From an uncultured Pelagibacteraceae bacterium (GTDB lineage: Bacteria > Pseudomonadota > Alphaproteobacteria > Pelagibacterales > Pelagibacteraceae), in NCBI GenBank assembly GCA_902604785.1, contig CACLAC010000009.1, positions 1-33,548 on the forward strand: a stretch of DNA of 33,548 bases. The letters run 5' to 3'. Shown one piece after another: positions 1-8,281 of the stretch. How positions within the stretch are numbered: position 1 is the first letter of the stretch; each line of letters opens with the position of its first letter. Under the pieces are notes generated by a model that was not told the DNA's origin, ran no database searches, and saw only the letters and a list, made by a program, of their open reading frames with translations. Made by a program: the position numbers and the translations under genes.

Positions 1-1008
1 AATGCTGATGAAGGGGATTCTGGGGCTTACTCTGATAGATATTTATTAGAAGATCAGCCATTAAAAGTTATTTTTGGCATGATAATATGCGGCTACGTTA
101 TCGAAAGTGATGAAGGTGTTTTATATATAAGAGGAGAGTATCCAAAATCAATTGAATCAATAAATGCTTCTATTAATTCTTTAAAAAAATTAAATTTATT
201 GGGAGAAAATATTCTTGGAACAAAATTTTCTTTTGATTTAAATATATGCATTGGCCAAGGAGCATATATATGTGGGGAAGAAACAGCTTTAATTGCATCA
301 ATAGAAGGTCGAAGAGCAGAAGTTGATGTTAGACCACCTTTTCCTGTTACTGAAGGATTGTATAAAAAACCAACAGTCGTAAACAATGTTGAAACACTGG
401 CAGCAGCTACAGGAATTTTATTAAATGGTCCGGAAAAATTTTCAGCGATTGGTAATAAAAAATCTGCTGGAACAAAGTTGGTTTGCTTTGATAGTTTTTT
501 TAATAATCCTGGAGTTTATGAGATTGAAATGGGAACTCCAATGAAAAAAGTATTGTATGAAATTGGTGGTGGTTTTAAAGAAGATGTTAAAGCTTTACAA
601 ATTGGTGGTCCGTTAGGAGGAGTGGTTCCGATACAAGAAGTTGAAAAGCTAAATTTAGATTTTCAAGAATTTACTACAGCAGGTTTTATGTTGGGTCATG
701 CCAGTATAGTCAGTATACCAAAAGATTTTCCTATGGTTGAATATATTCATCACTTATTTGAATTTACTGCGGAAGAATCATGTGGAAAATGTTTTCCAGG
801 AAGACTTGGTTCTTATAGAGGTAAAGAAATGTTTGATCAGCTAAAAAGCAAAACTTCCAAAATACCCTTAAAATTACTAAATGAACTCCTTATAACAATG
901 AAAAAAGGTTGTTTATGTGCTCTATGCGGAGCAATACCAACGCCAATAATGAATATTTTAAAATATTTTGGAGATGAAATGAAAAATGATATGGTACAAG
1001 AGAATTAA
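1..1008 (+). CDS. fdsB: NAD-dependent formate dehydrogenase beta subunit, 5' end missing
   Basis: This is a NuoF-like flavoprotein subunit. In soluble NAD-dependent formate dehydrogenases it carries FMN and a 4Fe-4S cluster and passes electrons from the molybdenum subunit to NAD. The frame is open from base 1, where the residues NADEGDSGAYSDR match the NuoF FMN/NAD region, so the ATG at 79 is internal and the true start lies upstream of the window. An SLBB-like part follows, then the C-terminal cluster domain with ESCGKCFPGR (about 775-804) and GCLCALCGA. The usual NuoF pattern is CxxCxxC plus a distal Cys. Here the third Cys of the first motif is Gly (codon 799-801), while the distal segment has extra cysteines. 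The stop overlaps the start of the alpha-subunit gene by one base (TAATG), so the two are translationally coupled. A true complex I NuoF is unlikely because the next gene is a formate dehydrogenase catalytic subunit. Confidence 0.9.
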   Translation, partial: NADEGDSGAYSDRYLLEDQPLKVIFGMIICGYVIESDEGVLYIRGEYPKSIESINASINSLKKLNLLGENILGTKFSFDLNICIGQGAYICGEETALIASIEGRRAEVDVRPPFPVTEGLYKKPTVVNNVETLAAATGILLNGPEKFSAIGNKKSAGTKLVCFDSFFNNPGVYEIEMGTPMKKVLYEIGGGFKEDVKALQIGGPLGGVVPIQEVEKLNLDFQEFTTAGFMLGHASIVSIPKDFPMVEYIHHLFEFTAEESCGKCFPGRLGSYRGKEMFDQLKSKTSKIPLKLLNELLITMKKGCLCALCGAIPTPIMNILKYFGDEMKNDMVQEN

Positions 1009-3782
1009 TGAGCGCTGAAAAACGAAAAGTAGCCTATATAGATGGAAAACCTTATGAAATAGGTTCGAAGCATACTTCTATACTAAAATTTGTAAAAAGT
1101 TATCTTGGAGAAAAAAAAGTTCCAACACTATGTGATGATCCAAATTTAGTTCCTTACGGTGCTTGTAGAGTTTGTTCTGTTGAGGTAGCTTTAGAAAAAG
1201 ATGGTCCTACAAAAGTAGTAGCTTCATGCCATACTCCAGTTGGAGAAAATCAACATATATTTACTAATAATGAAAATTTAACTGACTTAAGAAAAAATAT
1301 TGTTGAGCTTGTTTTAACAGATCACCCTATGGAGTGTAACACTTGTGAGGTTAATAATAATTGTGAACTCCAAGATGTAGCTAATGATTTAGGAGTAACA
1401 GACCATAGATATAATAACCCTAAACAGCACAAAGGTATTAAGAAAGATACTTCTCATGATTATATGAGAATGAACTTAGATAATTGTATTAATTGTGGAA
1501 GATGTGTCCGTGCGTGTGATGAAATACAAGGATCGTTTGTATTAACAATGAGTGGTAGAGGATTTGAGTCAAGAATAACAACTGATAATGATATGTTATT
1601 TGGAGACTCGTCGTGTGTATCTTGTGGAGCCTGTGCTCACACTTGCCCTACAGATGCTATCTCCGATGTTTTCCAATCGAAATCTGTAGATGTAGATAAA
1701 AAAGTAAGAACAACATGTTCTTATTGCGGTGTTGGTTGTAATTTAGAAGCATCAATTAAAAATGAAAAAGTAGTTGCAATTGATACACCTAAAGAAACTG
1801 AAGTTAATGCAGGCCATACTTGCATTAAAGGAAGGTATGCATTTGGATTTTATGACCACCCAGATAGATTAAAAACTCCTTTAATTAAGAGAAATGGAAA
1901 GTTTGAAGAGGCTTCATGGGATGAAGCATACAGCTTTATTAAAAAAGAATTAAATAGAATAACTAAAGACAACGGACCCGATTCAGTTGCTGGAATTTCT
2001 TCAGCAAGATGTACAAACGAAGAAAATTATGTTTTTCAAAAAATGATTAGAGCAGCAATAGGAACTAACAATATAGATTGTTGTGCAAGGATATGTCATT
2101 CACCAACTGCATGGGGAATGCAGCAAACATTTGGAACTGGAGCAGCTACAAATTCAACAGAAGATATATATCATGCTGATTTATTTTTAGTTATTGGTGC
2201 AAATCCAACTAATGCTCACCCAGTAACAGGTGCAAAGATAAAGCAGCAAGTAATGAAGGGGAAAAAACTTATTGTTTTAGATCCAATAACAACAGATCTT
2301 GCAAAACTTGCGGATTACCACATAAGACTACGACCAGGAACAAACGTTGCAGTGTTAAATATGATGTTACATTTTATAGTAAAATCTAAAATGTTTAATA
2401 AAGATTTTATAGAAAAAAGAACAGAAGGCTTTGATACCTTTTTAAAAGAAATTGAAAGACAGGATATAGATAAACTTGCTAAAGTAGCTGGTGTAGACAA
2501 ACAGCTTATTAAAGAAGCAGCGATTGCATACGCAACTGCAAGAAATTCTATGGAATTTCATGGATTAGGAGTAACTGAACAGGAACAAGGATCTAAGACT
2601 GTAATGCTAATTGCTGATCTTGCAATGATAACAGGAAATATTGGTAGACCAGGAGTTGGTGTAAATCCACTAAGAGGACAAAATAACGTTCAAGGGGCTG
2701 CTGATATGGGATGCCAACCCCATCAAGGAGCAGGATATTTTGAGGTTTCAGATAAAAAAGTTCAAGATTTTTATACAGAAAAATATGGTGTGGTTCATCC
2801 TACAAAGGCAGGGTTAAAAATTCCTGAAATTTTTGATAGTGCAATAAATAAAGAAGTTAAAGCAGTTTGGATCATTGGTGAAGATATCGTCCAAACTGAT
2901 CCTAATAGCCAACATGTAATTGATGCGATGAATTCTCTTGAACTGCTTGTTGTGCAAGAAATATTTATGAGTGAAACTGCAAAACTTGCTACAGTAGTTT
3001 TGCCTGGAACAACGTTTTTAGAAAAAGATGGAACTTTTACAAACACAGAAAGAAGGATTCAAAGAGTTAATAAAGCTGTAGAGCCTTTACCAGGAACAAA
3101 ACCTGATGGTGTCATAGTTACAGACATGATGCAGAAATTAGGTTTTAATCAACCAGATTATAATGCAGATGAAGTTTTGGCAGAAATTGCAGATGTGGTT
3201 CCATTCTTTAAAGGTGTAACAAGAGAAAGATTGGGCAAACTAGGTTTACAATGGCCTGTGCAAGAAGATGGTACAGATACACAAATTTTACACAAAGAAA
3301 CTTTCAAACTTGGAAAAGGAAGATTAAAAAATTTCGACTTTAAAGAATCTGCAGAAATTGAAAATAATCAAAAAGATTACCCATTAATATTAACAACAAG
3401 TAGAGTTCTACAACACTACAATGCTGCTACAATGACAAGAAGAACTAGCAATATTAACATTGTGGATGAGGATATATTATTAGTTCATCCTAAAGATGCT
3501 GAGAAAAGAGGCTTAAATACTGGAGATATTGGTAGGCTTTATTCAGGAAGAGGCGAAGTAGCTCTTAAAGTAGAAGTAACAGATAAAGTAAAAGAGGGTA
3601 TTGTATTCACAACATTTCATTTTCCAGAATACATGGTGAATATGGTAACGGGACATGGAAAAGACGAAGAAACTAAGTGTGCAGAATACAAAGTATCTTC
3701 AGTTGAAGTCCAAAAAATTTCAAATCAATTCAAAACTGAAGTTGAACCTAAAGAAAATCAAGCTGAATTAACTCAGAATTAA
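1008..3782 (+). CDS. fdsA: NAD-dependent formate dehydrogenase alpha (molybdenum) subunit
   Basis: This 924-residue cytoplasmic molybdoenzyme oxidises formate to CO2. Domain order is visible: a 2Fe-2S domain with Cys at 42, 53, 56 and 74; a NuoG-like Cys segment at 106-119; two 4Fe-4S ferredoxin motifs (CINCGRCVRAC at 160-170 and CVSCGACAHTC at 203-213); a further 4Fe-4S motif CSYCGVGC at 237-244; then the molybdopterin oxidoreductase domain and a C-terminal dinucleotide-binding domain from about 790. The molybdenum ligand is Cys363 in RICHSPTAWG, so this is the cysteine type, not the selenocysteine type. The length fits the FdsA/FdhF family (about 900-960). It follows the beta subunit with a one-base overlap. 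Formate oxidation by such enzymes supplies NADH and completes one-carbon catabolism in marine alphaproteobacteria. The gamma subunit (fdsG) and fdhD are not seen here and could lie upstream. Confidence 0.95.
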   Translation: MSAEKRKVAYIDGKPYEIGSKHTSILKFVKSYLGEKKVPTLCDDPNLVPYGACRVCSVEVALEKDGPTKVVASCHTPVGENQHIFTNNENLTDLRKNIVELVLTDHPMECNTCEVNNNCELQDVANDLGVTDHRYNNPKQHKGIKKDTSHDYMRMNLDNCINCGRCVRACDEIQGSFVLTMSGRGFESRITTDNDMLFGDSSCVSCGACAHTCPTDAISDVFQSKSVDVDKKVRTTCSYCGVGCNLEASIKNEKVVAIDTPKETEVNAGHTCIKGRYAFGFYDHPDRLKTPLIKRNGKFEEASWDEAYSFIKKELNRITKDNGPDSVAGISSARCTNEENYVFQKMIRAAIGTNNIDCCARICHSPTAWGMQQTFGTGAATNSTEDIYHADLFLVIGANPTNAHPVTGAKIKQQVMKGKKLIVLDPITTDLAKLADYHIRLRPGTNVAVLNMMLHFIVKSKMFNKDFIEKRTEGFDTFLKEIERQDIDKLAKVAGVDKQLIKEAAIAYATARNSMEFHGLGVTEQEQGSKTVMLIADLAMITGNIGRPGVGVNPLRGQNNVQGAADMGCQPHQGAGYFEVSDKKVQDFYTEKYGVVHPTKAGLKIPEIFDSAINKEVKAVWIIGEDIVQTDPNSQHVIDAMNSLELLVVQEIFMSETAKLATVVLPGTTFLEKDGTFTNTERRIQRVNKAVEPLPGTKPDGVIVTDMMQKLGFNQPDYNADEVLAEIADVVPFFKGVTRERLGKLGLQWPVQEDGTDTQILHKETFKLGKGRLKNFDFKESAEIENNQKDYPLILTTSRVLQHYNAATMTRRTSNINIVDEDILLVHPKDAEKRGLNTGDIGRLYSGRGEVALKVEVTDKVKEGIVFTTFHFPEYMVNMVTGHGKDEETKCAEYKVSSVEVQKISNQFKTEVEPKENQAELTQN

Positions 3783-3818
3783 TTTTTTTGCATCCAAAAT
3801 TGTGATAAAATATTCTTA

Positions 3819-4811
3819 ATGAATATACTTAAAGATAGTTTTGGTAGAAGATTTCCATACATAAGACTTTCAATTACAGATGTTTGTAATTTTAAATGTG
3901 GATACTGTTTACCAAATGGATATCAAAAAGACAAAAGTGATAATAGAAAATTCTTGTCTTCAGAAGAAATAGAAAAATTAGCAAAAGGATTGTCAGAATT
4001 GGGGGTTAGTAAAATTAGATTAACTGGTGGTGAACCTACAGTTAGAAAAGATTTTTTTGATATAATAAAAATTTTAAAAAATAAATCTGGAATAAAAAAA
4101 ACAGTAATTACAACTAATGGATATAGATTAGATCAGATTGCAGAACAATTAGTAGATTCAGGAATTGATGGAGTTAATATAAGTATTGATAGTTTAAATA
4201 GAGATACTTTTAAAACCATAACAGGTCACGACCGATTGCCAGAGATACTAAAAGGAATTGAAAAACTTCAAAAATTAAATTTTAAAAATATTAAAATAAA
4301 TGCAGTTTTGTTGAATGGAATTAATAGTACTAAAAAAGATTTTAAAGAATGGTCAAATTTTATAAAATATAATGAAATAACTTTTAGATACATTGAATTG
4401 ATGCAGACAGGAGACAGTATAGAATATTTTAAAAAGTATCACATTTCGTCAAAAATTTTTATAGATTATCTAAATGAAAATAATTGGATATTCCAAACAC
4501 ATGGAAAAGATTCAGGCCCATCAAAAAATTATATCAACCCGGATTATAAAGGGAAATTTGGTTTGATTGCTCCATATTCTAAAGATTTCTGTAAGTCTTG
4601 TAATAGACTAAGAATTACTGCTAGAGGTGACTTAAGATTATGTTTATTTGGAAACACTGGAATAAATATTAGACATTTAATTCAAAGAGATGATCAACTT
4701 GATGAACTAAAAGATTTAATATTAAAACAATTACAATTTAAGAAAGAGTCTCACTATTTAGAATTGGGTGAAACTGGATTGACAAAAAATTTATCCCAAA
4801 CAGGAGGTTAA
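3819..4811 (+). CDS. moaA: GTP 3',8-cyclase MoaA (molybdopterin step 1)
   Basis: This radical-SAM enzyme converts GTP to 3',8-cyclo-dihydro-GTP, the first step of molybdenum cofactor synthesis. It has 330 residues, the usual MoaA size. The N-terminal SAM cluster motif CNFKCGYC places Cys at 23, 27 and 30. The C-terminal substrate cluster uses Cys258, Cys261 and Cys275 (FCKSCNRLR ... LRLCLFG). LTGGEPTVRKD at 68-78 is the typical SAM-binding stretch. The protein ends in the conserved Gly-Gly tail (QTGG) needed for catalysis in this family. It begins 36 bases after the formate dehydrogenase alpha gene and overlaps moaC by one base (TAATG). The codons of the di-Gly tail form a GGAGG just upstream of the moaC start. 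Placement behind fdsBA suggests that cofactor supply is linked to formate dehydrogenase production. Confidence 0.96.
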   Translation: MNILKDSFGRRFPYIRLSITDVCNFKCGYCLPNGYQKDKSDNRKFLSSEEIEKLAKGLSELGVSKIRLTGGEPTVRKDFFDIIKILKNKSGIKKTVITTNGYRLDQIAEQLVDSGIDGVNISIDSLNRDTFKTITGHDRLPEILKGIEKLQKLNFKNIKINAVLLNGINSTKKDFKEWSNFIKYNEITFRYIELMQTGDSIEYFKKYHISSKIFIDYLNENNWIFQTHGKDSGPSKNYINPDYKGKFGLIAPYSKDFCKSCNRLRITARGDLRLCLFGNTGINIRHLIQRDDQLDELKDLILKQLQFKKESHYLELGETGLTKNLSQTGG

Positions 4812-5356
4812 TGAGTAATTTAAAAATTGTAGACAAACAAGAATTAAAAGATTGGGCAAATGAATTATTTAAAAAAAATTCGTTCAATATGGTTGATGTC
4901 TCTTCAAAAAAAGAAACTTTTAGAAGAGCGCTAGCTTCTGGAAAAATATATGTGGGAAAAGAAATTTTTGATCTTATTAAAAAAAATAAAATGCCAAAGG
5001 GTGATCCAATTGCTCTTGCTGAAGTCTCTGCAATTTTAGGAGTAAAGAAAACAAGTGAGTTAATACCACTTTGTCATCCACTTCCAATTGATCATACGGC
5101 AACCAAAATTGTTATGAATGATAAAGACAATTCTCTTGAAGTTTTCTGTGTAGTTTCTGCTGTTGCAAAAACAGGTGTTGAGATGGAGGCTATAATGGGA
5201 GTAAATGCTGCCTTAGTTACCATTTATGATTTGTGCAAAATAGTCAATCCACATTTAGAAATAAATAATGTTAAACTTCTTATAAAAGAAGGTGGTAAAA
5301 CTGGTCTTTGGAAAAATCCTGATGGACTGCCAGATTTTTTAAATGGAATTTTTTAA
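4811..5356 (+). CDS. moaC: Cyclic pyranopterin monophosphate synthase MoaC
   Basis: MoaC rearranges the MoaA product into cyclic pyranopterin monophosphate. Family motifs are clear: MVDVSSK at about 27-33, ELIPLCHPLPIDH in the middle, and KTGVEMEAIMGVNAALVTIYD followed by KEGGKTG. At 181 residues it is slightly longer than the usual 155-165. The extra is an N-terminal stretch of about 25 residues before MVDVS and a short tail after KTGLW. The start is fixed by the one-base overlap with moaA (TAATG) and by the preceding GGAGG. moaD starts two bases after its stop. It belongs to the moaA-C-D-E operon. No missing catalytic segment was noticed. Confidence 0.95.
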   Translation: MSNLKIVDKQELKDWANELFKKNSFNMVDVSSKKETFRRALASGKIYVGKEIFDLIKKNKMPKGDPIALAEVSAILGVKKTSELIPLCHPLPIDHTATKIVMNDKDNSLEVFCVVSAVAKTGVEMEAIMGVNAALVTIYDLCKIVNPHLEINNVKLLIKEGGKTGLWKNPDGLPDFLNGIF

Positions 5357-5358
5357 TT

Positions 5359-5628
5359 ATGAAAGTTACTGTTGAACTTCATGGTGCTACTAAGGATTTA
5401 AGTAAAAATAATTTTTTAAAATTTGAAATAAAAAAAAATAGTTCGATAAAAGATATAAAAATTAAAATATTAGAGTTTATTGAAAAAAAATTTAAAGGTA
5501 ACCATAACTTAAAAATATTAATTGAAAGTTCAGCTTTTTGCTCTGAAGATGATGAAATTATTTCTGAAAATTACAAAATGAATGAAAATCAAAAAATAGG
5601 TATAATTCCACCTATCGGAGGAGGTTAA
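5359..5628 (+). CDS. moaD: Molybdopterin synthase small subunit MoaD
   Basis: This 89-residue ubiquitin-fold sulfur carrier carries a C-terminal thiocarboxylate and donates sulfur to cyclic pyranopterin monophosphate within the MoaD-MoaE synthase. Sequence identity across MoaD is low. The assignment rests on length, the PPIGGG C-terminus (the di-Gly end is obligatory for adenylation and thiocarboxylation) and the position between moaC and moaE. The three final Gly codons read GGA GGA GGT and run into TAATG, giving the moaE start a good Shine-Dalgarno sequence. The sulfurylating partner (MoeB type) is not in the window. Confidence 0.9.
   Translation: MKVTVELHGATKDLSKNNFLKFEIKKNSSIKDIKIKILEFIEKKFKGNHNLKILIESSAFCSEDDEIISENYKMNENQKIGIIPPIGGG
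5617..5624 (+). promoter_or_regulatory. Ribosome-binding site for moaE inside the moaD tail
   Basis: GGAGGAGG lies in the last three glycine codons of moaD, giving a GGAGG with a 6-base spacer before the moaE ATG at 5628. Most genes in this window have no obvious Shine-Dalgarno sequence, so this one stands out. It supports the moaE start and coupled MoaD/MoaE synthesis. Confidence 0.7.
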
Positions 5629-6071
5629 TGTTACACGCTAAAATTATAGATGCTTCAAAAGAAAAAATAGATATTTTAAAAGCAGAAAAATTTTTATCCT
5701 CATCAAATTTCGGTGCAATTATTTATTTTGTTGGAGCTGTTAGAGATTTAAATGAAAATAAAAAAGTAACTGGAATTACATATGATTCTAGAGATACGAT
5801 GGTTATTAAAAGTTTTGAAGAAATTTATAAAGAATCTGAAACAAAATTAAAAATAAAAGATAAAGCTGTTTTCATTGAACATGTTAAAGGCTATGTTGAT
5901 GTAAAAGAGAAAAGTATTATTATTGGTGCTGCGTGCAAACATCGTGATGAAGCGTATAATTTGTCTAGATTTATTATTGAAGAAGTAAAAAAAAAATCAC
6001 CTATATGGAAAAAGGAACACTACGCTAATGAAGAAAGCGAATGGCTTAAAGGTGTAAGTATTCAATTATAA
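5628..6071 (+). CDS. moaE: Molybdopterin synthase large subunit MoaE
   Basis: This is the 147-residue catalytic subunit of molybdopterin synthase, which inserts two sulfurs from MoaD to form molybdopterin. Family features are GAIIYFVGAVRDLNENK at about 29-45, ITYDSRD, VFIEHVKGYVDVKEKSIIIGAACKHRDEA in segments, and the C-terminal PIWKKEHY, which is the active-site Lys/substrate-binding motif. Length is normal. The start overlaps the moaD stop by one base and is preceded by a good ribosome-binding site. The 3' end overlaps the convergent xdhC-like gene by six bases, so moaE closes the plus-strand moa operon. Confidence 0.95.
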   Translation: MLHAKIIDASKEKIDILKAEKFLSSSNFGAIIYFVGAVRDLNENKKVTGITYDSRDTMVIKSFEEIYKESETKLKIKDKAVFIEHVKGYVDVKEKSIIIGAACKHRDEAYNLSRFIIEEVKKKSPIWKKEHYANEESEWLKGVSIQL

Positions 6072-6746
6072 TTTGTGAGACTCTAGAACTAACTGAGCAG
6101 TAATTGATAAAGCAATTTCAGGAGAAGATTTTCCCCCAAGATTAATTCCTATTGGACCATGTATTGAATTAATTTCTTCTTCTTTAAATCCAGCTTCTTT
6201 TAATCTTTGACATCGATTTAAGTGAGTTTTTTTACTACCAAGAGCTCCAATATAAAAAAATTTATTTTTTAAAGCATGTTTTAAAGCTGGATCATCTATT
6301 TTTGGATCATGGGTTAAAGCAATTAAAGCACTACTAGAGTCTGTTTTTATTTCTTCAAAAGCTTCGATTGGCCATTTATTAATTATATTCATATTTGGAA
6401 ATCTTTTTTCTGATGCAAAATAATCTCTAGGGTCAATTATAAATATTTCAAAATTCAAATTTTTTATATAATCAAGTAAAAATTGAGTTATATGAACTGC
6501 CCCTACTATTATAACTTTTATAGGTTTTAAATACGTATCAATAAAAATATCTGTATTTTCAATAATTCCATTTTGTTTATTGTTAAAGTAATTATTTATT
6601 TCATCTGAATATTTTTCAAAATTTTTATCTATAATTTTATTTTTTTCAAAAATAAAATTTTTCCCAGTTGAAATATTAGTAACTATAGCAAATTCCTCTT
6701 TATTATTTTTTTTACTTATAATGTTATCTAATAGTTGTTTTTTCAT
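6066..6746 (-). CDS. XdhC-type molybdoenzyme maturation factor, C-terminal Rossmann part
   Basis: XdhC proteins bind molybdenum cofactor and promote its sulfuration and insertion into target enzymes. This 226-residue protein matches the XdhC_C Rossmann half: VIIVGAVHITQFL at about 78-90, FIIDPRDYFASEKRFP, LTHDPKIDDPAL, YIGALGSKKTHLNR, and GPIGINLGGKSSPEIALSI near the end. Its ATG directly follows the TAA of the upstream gene, which encodes the XdhC N-terminal domain, and both are in the same frame. Separate N and C genes also occur in other alphaproteobacteria as I recall, so this is more likely a normal pair than a broken gene. Next to fdsBA and moa, the client could be formate dehydrogenase or a CO/xanthine dehydrogenase-type enzyme elsewhere. 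That is inference. Confidence 0.85.
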   Translation of the reverse strand: MKKQLLDNIISKKNNKEEFAIVTNISTGKNFIFEKNKIIDKNFEKYSDEINNYFNNKQNGIIENTDIFIDTYLKPIKVIIVGAVHITQFLLDYIKNLNFEIFIIDPRDYFASEKRFPNMNIINKWPIEAFEEIKTDSSSALIALTHDPKIDDPALKHALKNKFFYIGALGSKKTHLNRCQRLKEAGFKEEEINSIHGPIGINLGGKSSPEIALSITAQLVLESHKL

Positions 6747-7076
6747 TTAATTTATTTGTTCAAGATAAATTGTAATTTCTCCACCACAGGCAAGCCCCAC
6801 TTCCCAGGCATTTTCGTTTGAAACATTTAATTCAATCTTTTTGAATGGTTTATTTTGTTTTATTAATTGTAAAGATTCATCTATTACTGAGGACTCTACA
6901 CATCCTCCTGATATGGATCCCAAAAACTCACCTTTTTCATTTACAATCATTTTACTTCCAACTTGGCGTGGAGATGATCCCCAAGTTTTTATTACGGTGG
7001 CTAAAGCAACTTTATAATTATCATTTATCCATAAATTTGCCTCTTCTAAAATTTTTTCATCTGAAATATTTTTCAT
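6747..7076 (-). CDS. XdhC/CoxI N-terminal domain protein
   Basis: This 109-residue protein corresponds to the XdhC_CoxI domain. Key motifs are TWGSSPRQVGSKMIV at about 31-45, GSISGGCVESSVIDE at about 53-67 and AWEVGLACGGEITIYLE at the end. In single-chain XdhC proteins this domain precedes the Rossmann part. Here it stops with TAA and the partner's ATG is the next codon in the same frame, so the two are coupled by immediate re-initiation. Cys59 (SGGC) and Cys98 (LACGG) are conserved cysteines in the family and candidates for cofactor or sulfur handling. It is transcribed divergently from the DUF1244 gene across an 87-base gap. Confidence 0.86.
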   Translation of the reverse strand: MKNISDEKILEEANLWINDNYKVALATVIKTWGSSPRQVGSKMIVNEKGEFLGSISGGCVESSVIDESLQLIKQNKPFKKIELNVSNENAWEVGLACGGEITIYLEQIN

Positions 7077-7102
7077 ATAATAAATTTATTACACGGTTAT
7101 TT

Positions 7103-7130
7103 TTGTTTTTCCAAATTTATTTGATAAGAT
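7103..7130 (+). promoter_or_regulatory. Possible sigma-70 promoter for the DUF1244 gene
   Basis: TTGTTT at 7103-7108 and TAAGAT at 7125-7130 are separated by 16 bases, inside the 87-base gap between two divergent genes. The start codon lies 34 bases beyond the -10 box. This was matched by eye in A+T-rich DNA, so chance matches are easy. Confidence 0.3.
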
Positions 7131-7163
7131 CTTTAAAATTTCAAATAAAAAACATAAAAAAAT

Positions 7164-7409
7164 ATGAACGAAAATACAAAAAAAGAATTGCAATCAGCTG
7201 CTTTTGAAAGATTATTAAATCATTTAAGAGATAGAAAAGATGTTCAGAATATTGACTTAATGAATCTTGCTGGGTTTTGTAGAAACTGTTTATCAAAATG
7301 GTACCGAGAAGAAGCAGAAAAAAAAGGTGTAGAGCTTTCAGATCCAAGTGCTAGAGAGCATGTTTATGGAATGCCCTATTCTGAATGGAAAGAAAAATAT
7401 CAAAAATAA
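7164..7409 (+). CDS. DUF1244 family protein
   Basis: This 81-residue protein has the DUF1244 signature: AAFERLLNHLRDRKDVQNIDLMN in segments, GFCRNCLSKWYREEAEKKG at about 37-55 and AREHVYGMPYSEWKEKYQ at the C-terminus. The family is common in alpha- and gammaproteobacteria, has no established biochemical role known to me, and contains a conserved CRNC motif (here Cys39 and Cys42). It is soluble, with no signal peptide or membrane segment. A DMT permease starts 15 bases downstream on the same strand. Family assignment is firm; function is unknown. Confidence 0.88.
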   Translation: MNENTKKELQSAAFERLLNHLRDRKDVQNIDLMNLAGFCRNCLSKWYREEAEKKGVELSDPSAREHVYGMPYSEWKEKYQK

Positions 7410-7424
7410 ATATTTTTCTCTTAA

Positions 7425-8279
7425 ATGATAAGATTATTTCCATTTGCTTTTATTTTACTTTGGTCCTCAGCTTTTATAACAACAAAACCAATTGTAGATA
7501 ACAGCGAACCATTTACAGCTTTATGCTTTAGATTTTTTTTTGTCGCTTTAGGTTTTCTTATTTTTTCTATTTTCACAAAAAAAATTATTTTTGATAAAAA
7601 AAATTATATAATACAGTCTATATTTAGCGGTGTACTATTTCATGGTTTTTATCTAGGTGGAGTTTTTTTTTCAGTTTCAAAAGGTTTGCCTACAGGAATA
7701 GCGGCTTTAATTGTTACTCTTCAACCTATATTAACAAATGCTTTAGCTGGTCCAATATTAAAAGAAAAAGTTACCTGGAAGCAATGGATTGGTGTTATTC
7801 TAGGATTTGTTGGAGCAGCTTTGGTTTTAGGTTTTGATGTTGGAAGTACATTACCTATAATTGGAATTTTAGCTGCTTTTGTTGCACTGATTGCAATCAC
7901 CTCTTCTACTCTTTGGCAAAAAAAATTAAGTAATAATTTGCCATTGTCAGTTAGTAACATGTATCAAGCAATAGGAGGATGTTTGTTTCACTTAATTGTA
8001 ATTCTATTATTTGTAGACCCATATATAAATTTTACTAAAACTTTTATAATTGCTATGAGTCACCAAATATTTTTAGTATCTTTTGGTGCGTTCACTATAC
8101 TTATGTACTTAATAAAAAATAATTCTGCTAGCAAAACTGTAACGATATTTTTTTTAATTCCCGCAACATCAGCCGCAATGGCTTGGCTATTTTTAAATGA
8201 ATCTTTATCCTCATATGATATTATTGGATTTTTGATTGCTTCTTTTGGAGTATTTATTGCTACCAGGGAAAATAAATAG
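7425..8279 (+). CDS. DMT-superfamily permease (EamA type)
   Basis: This 284-residue inner-membrane protein has about ten hydrophobic segments arranged as two EamA repeats. The first repeat starts at FAFILLWSSAFITTKP and holds ALIVTLQPILTNALAGPILKEKVTWKQWIG. The second ends in MAWLFLNESLSSYDIIGFLI. These are the typical drug/metabolite transporter patterns, usually metabolite efflux or exchange; the substrate cannot be read from sequence. It follows the DUF1244 gene by 15 bases and converges on moaB with a two-base gap. It is a different gene from the second DMT permease at 20658-21530. Confidence 0.88.
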   Translation: MIRLFPFAFILLWSSAFITTKPIVDNSEPFTALCFRFFFVALGFLIFSIFTKKIIFDKKNYIIQSIFSGVLFHGFYLGGVFFSVSKGLPTGIAALIVTLQPILTNALAGPILKEKVTWKQWIGVILGFVGAALVLGFDVGSTLPIIGILAAFVALIAITSSTLWQKKLSNNLPLSVSNMYQAIGGCLFHLIVILLFVDPYINFTKTFIIAMSHQIFLVSFGAFTILMYLIKNNSASKTVTIFFLIPATSAAMAWLFLNESLSSYDIIGFLIASFGVFIATRENK

Positions 8280-8281
8280 TT

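Noticed and set aside
1..1008. Complex I NuoF instead of formate dehydrogenase beta subunit
   Set aside because: The next, overlapping gene is a molybdenum formate dehydrogenase alpha subunit, not nuoG.
6066..7076. XdhC pair as a nonsense-broken pseudogene
   Set aside because: Both halves keep all motifs, the second has its own ATG immediately after the stop, and separate N and C genes are known in other alphaproteobacteria.
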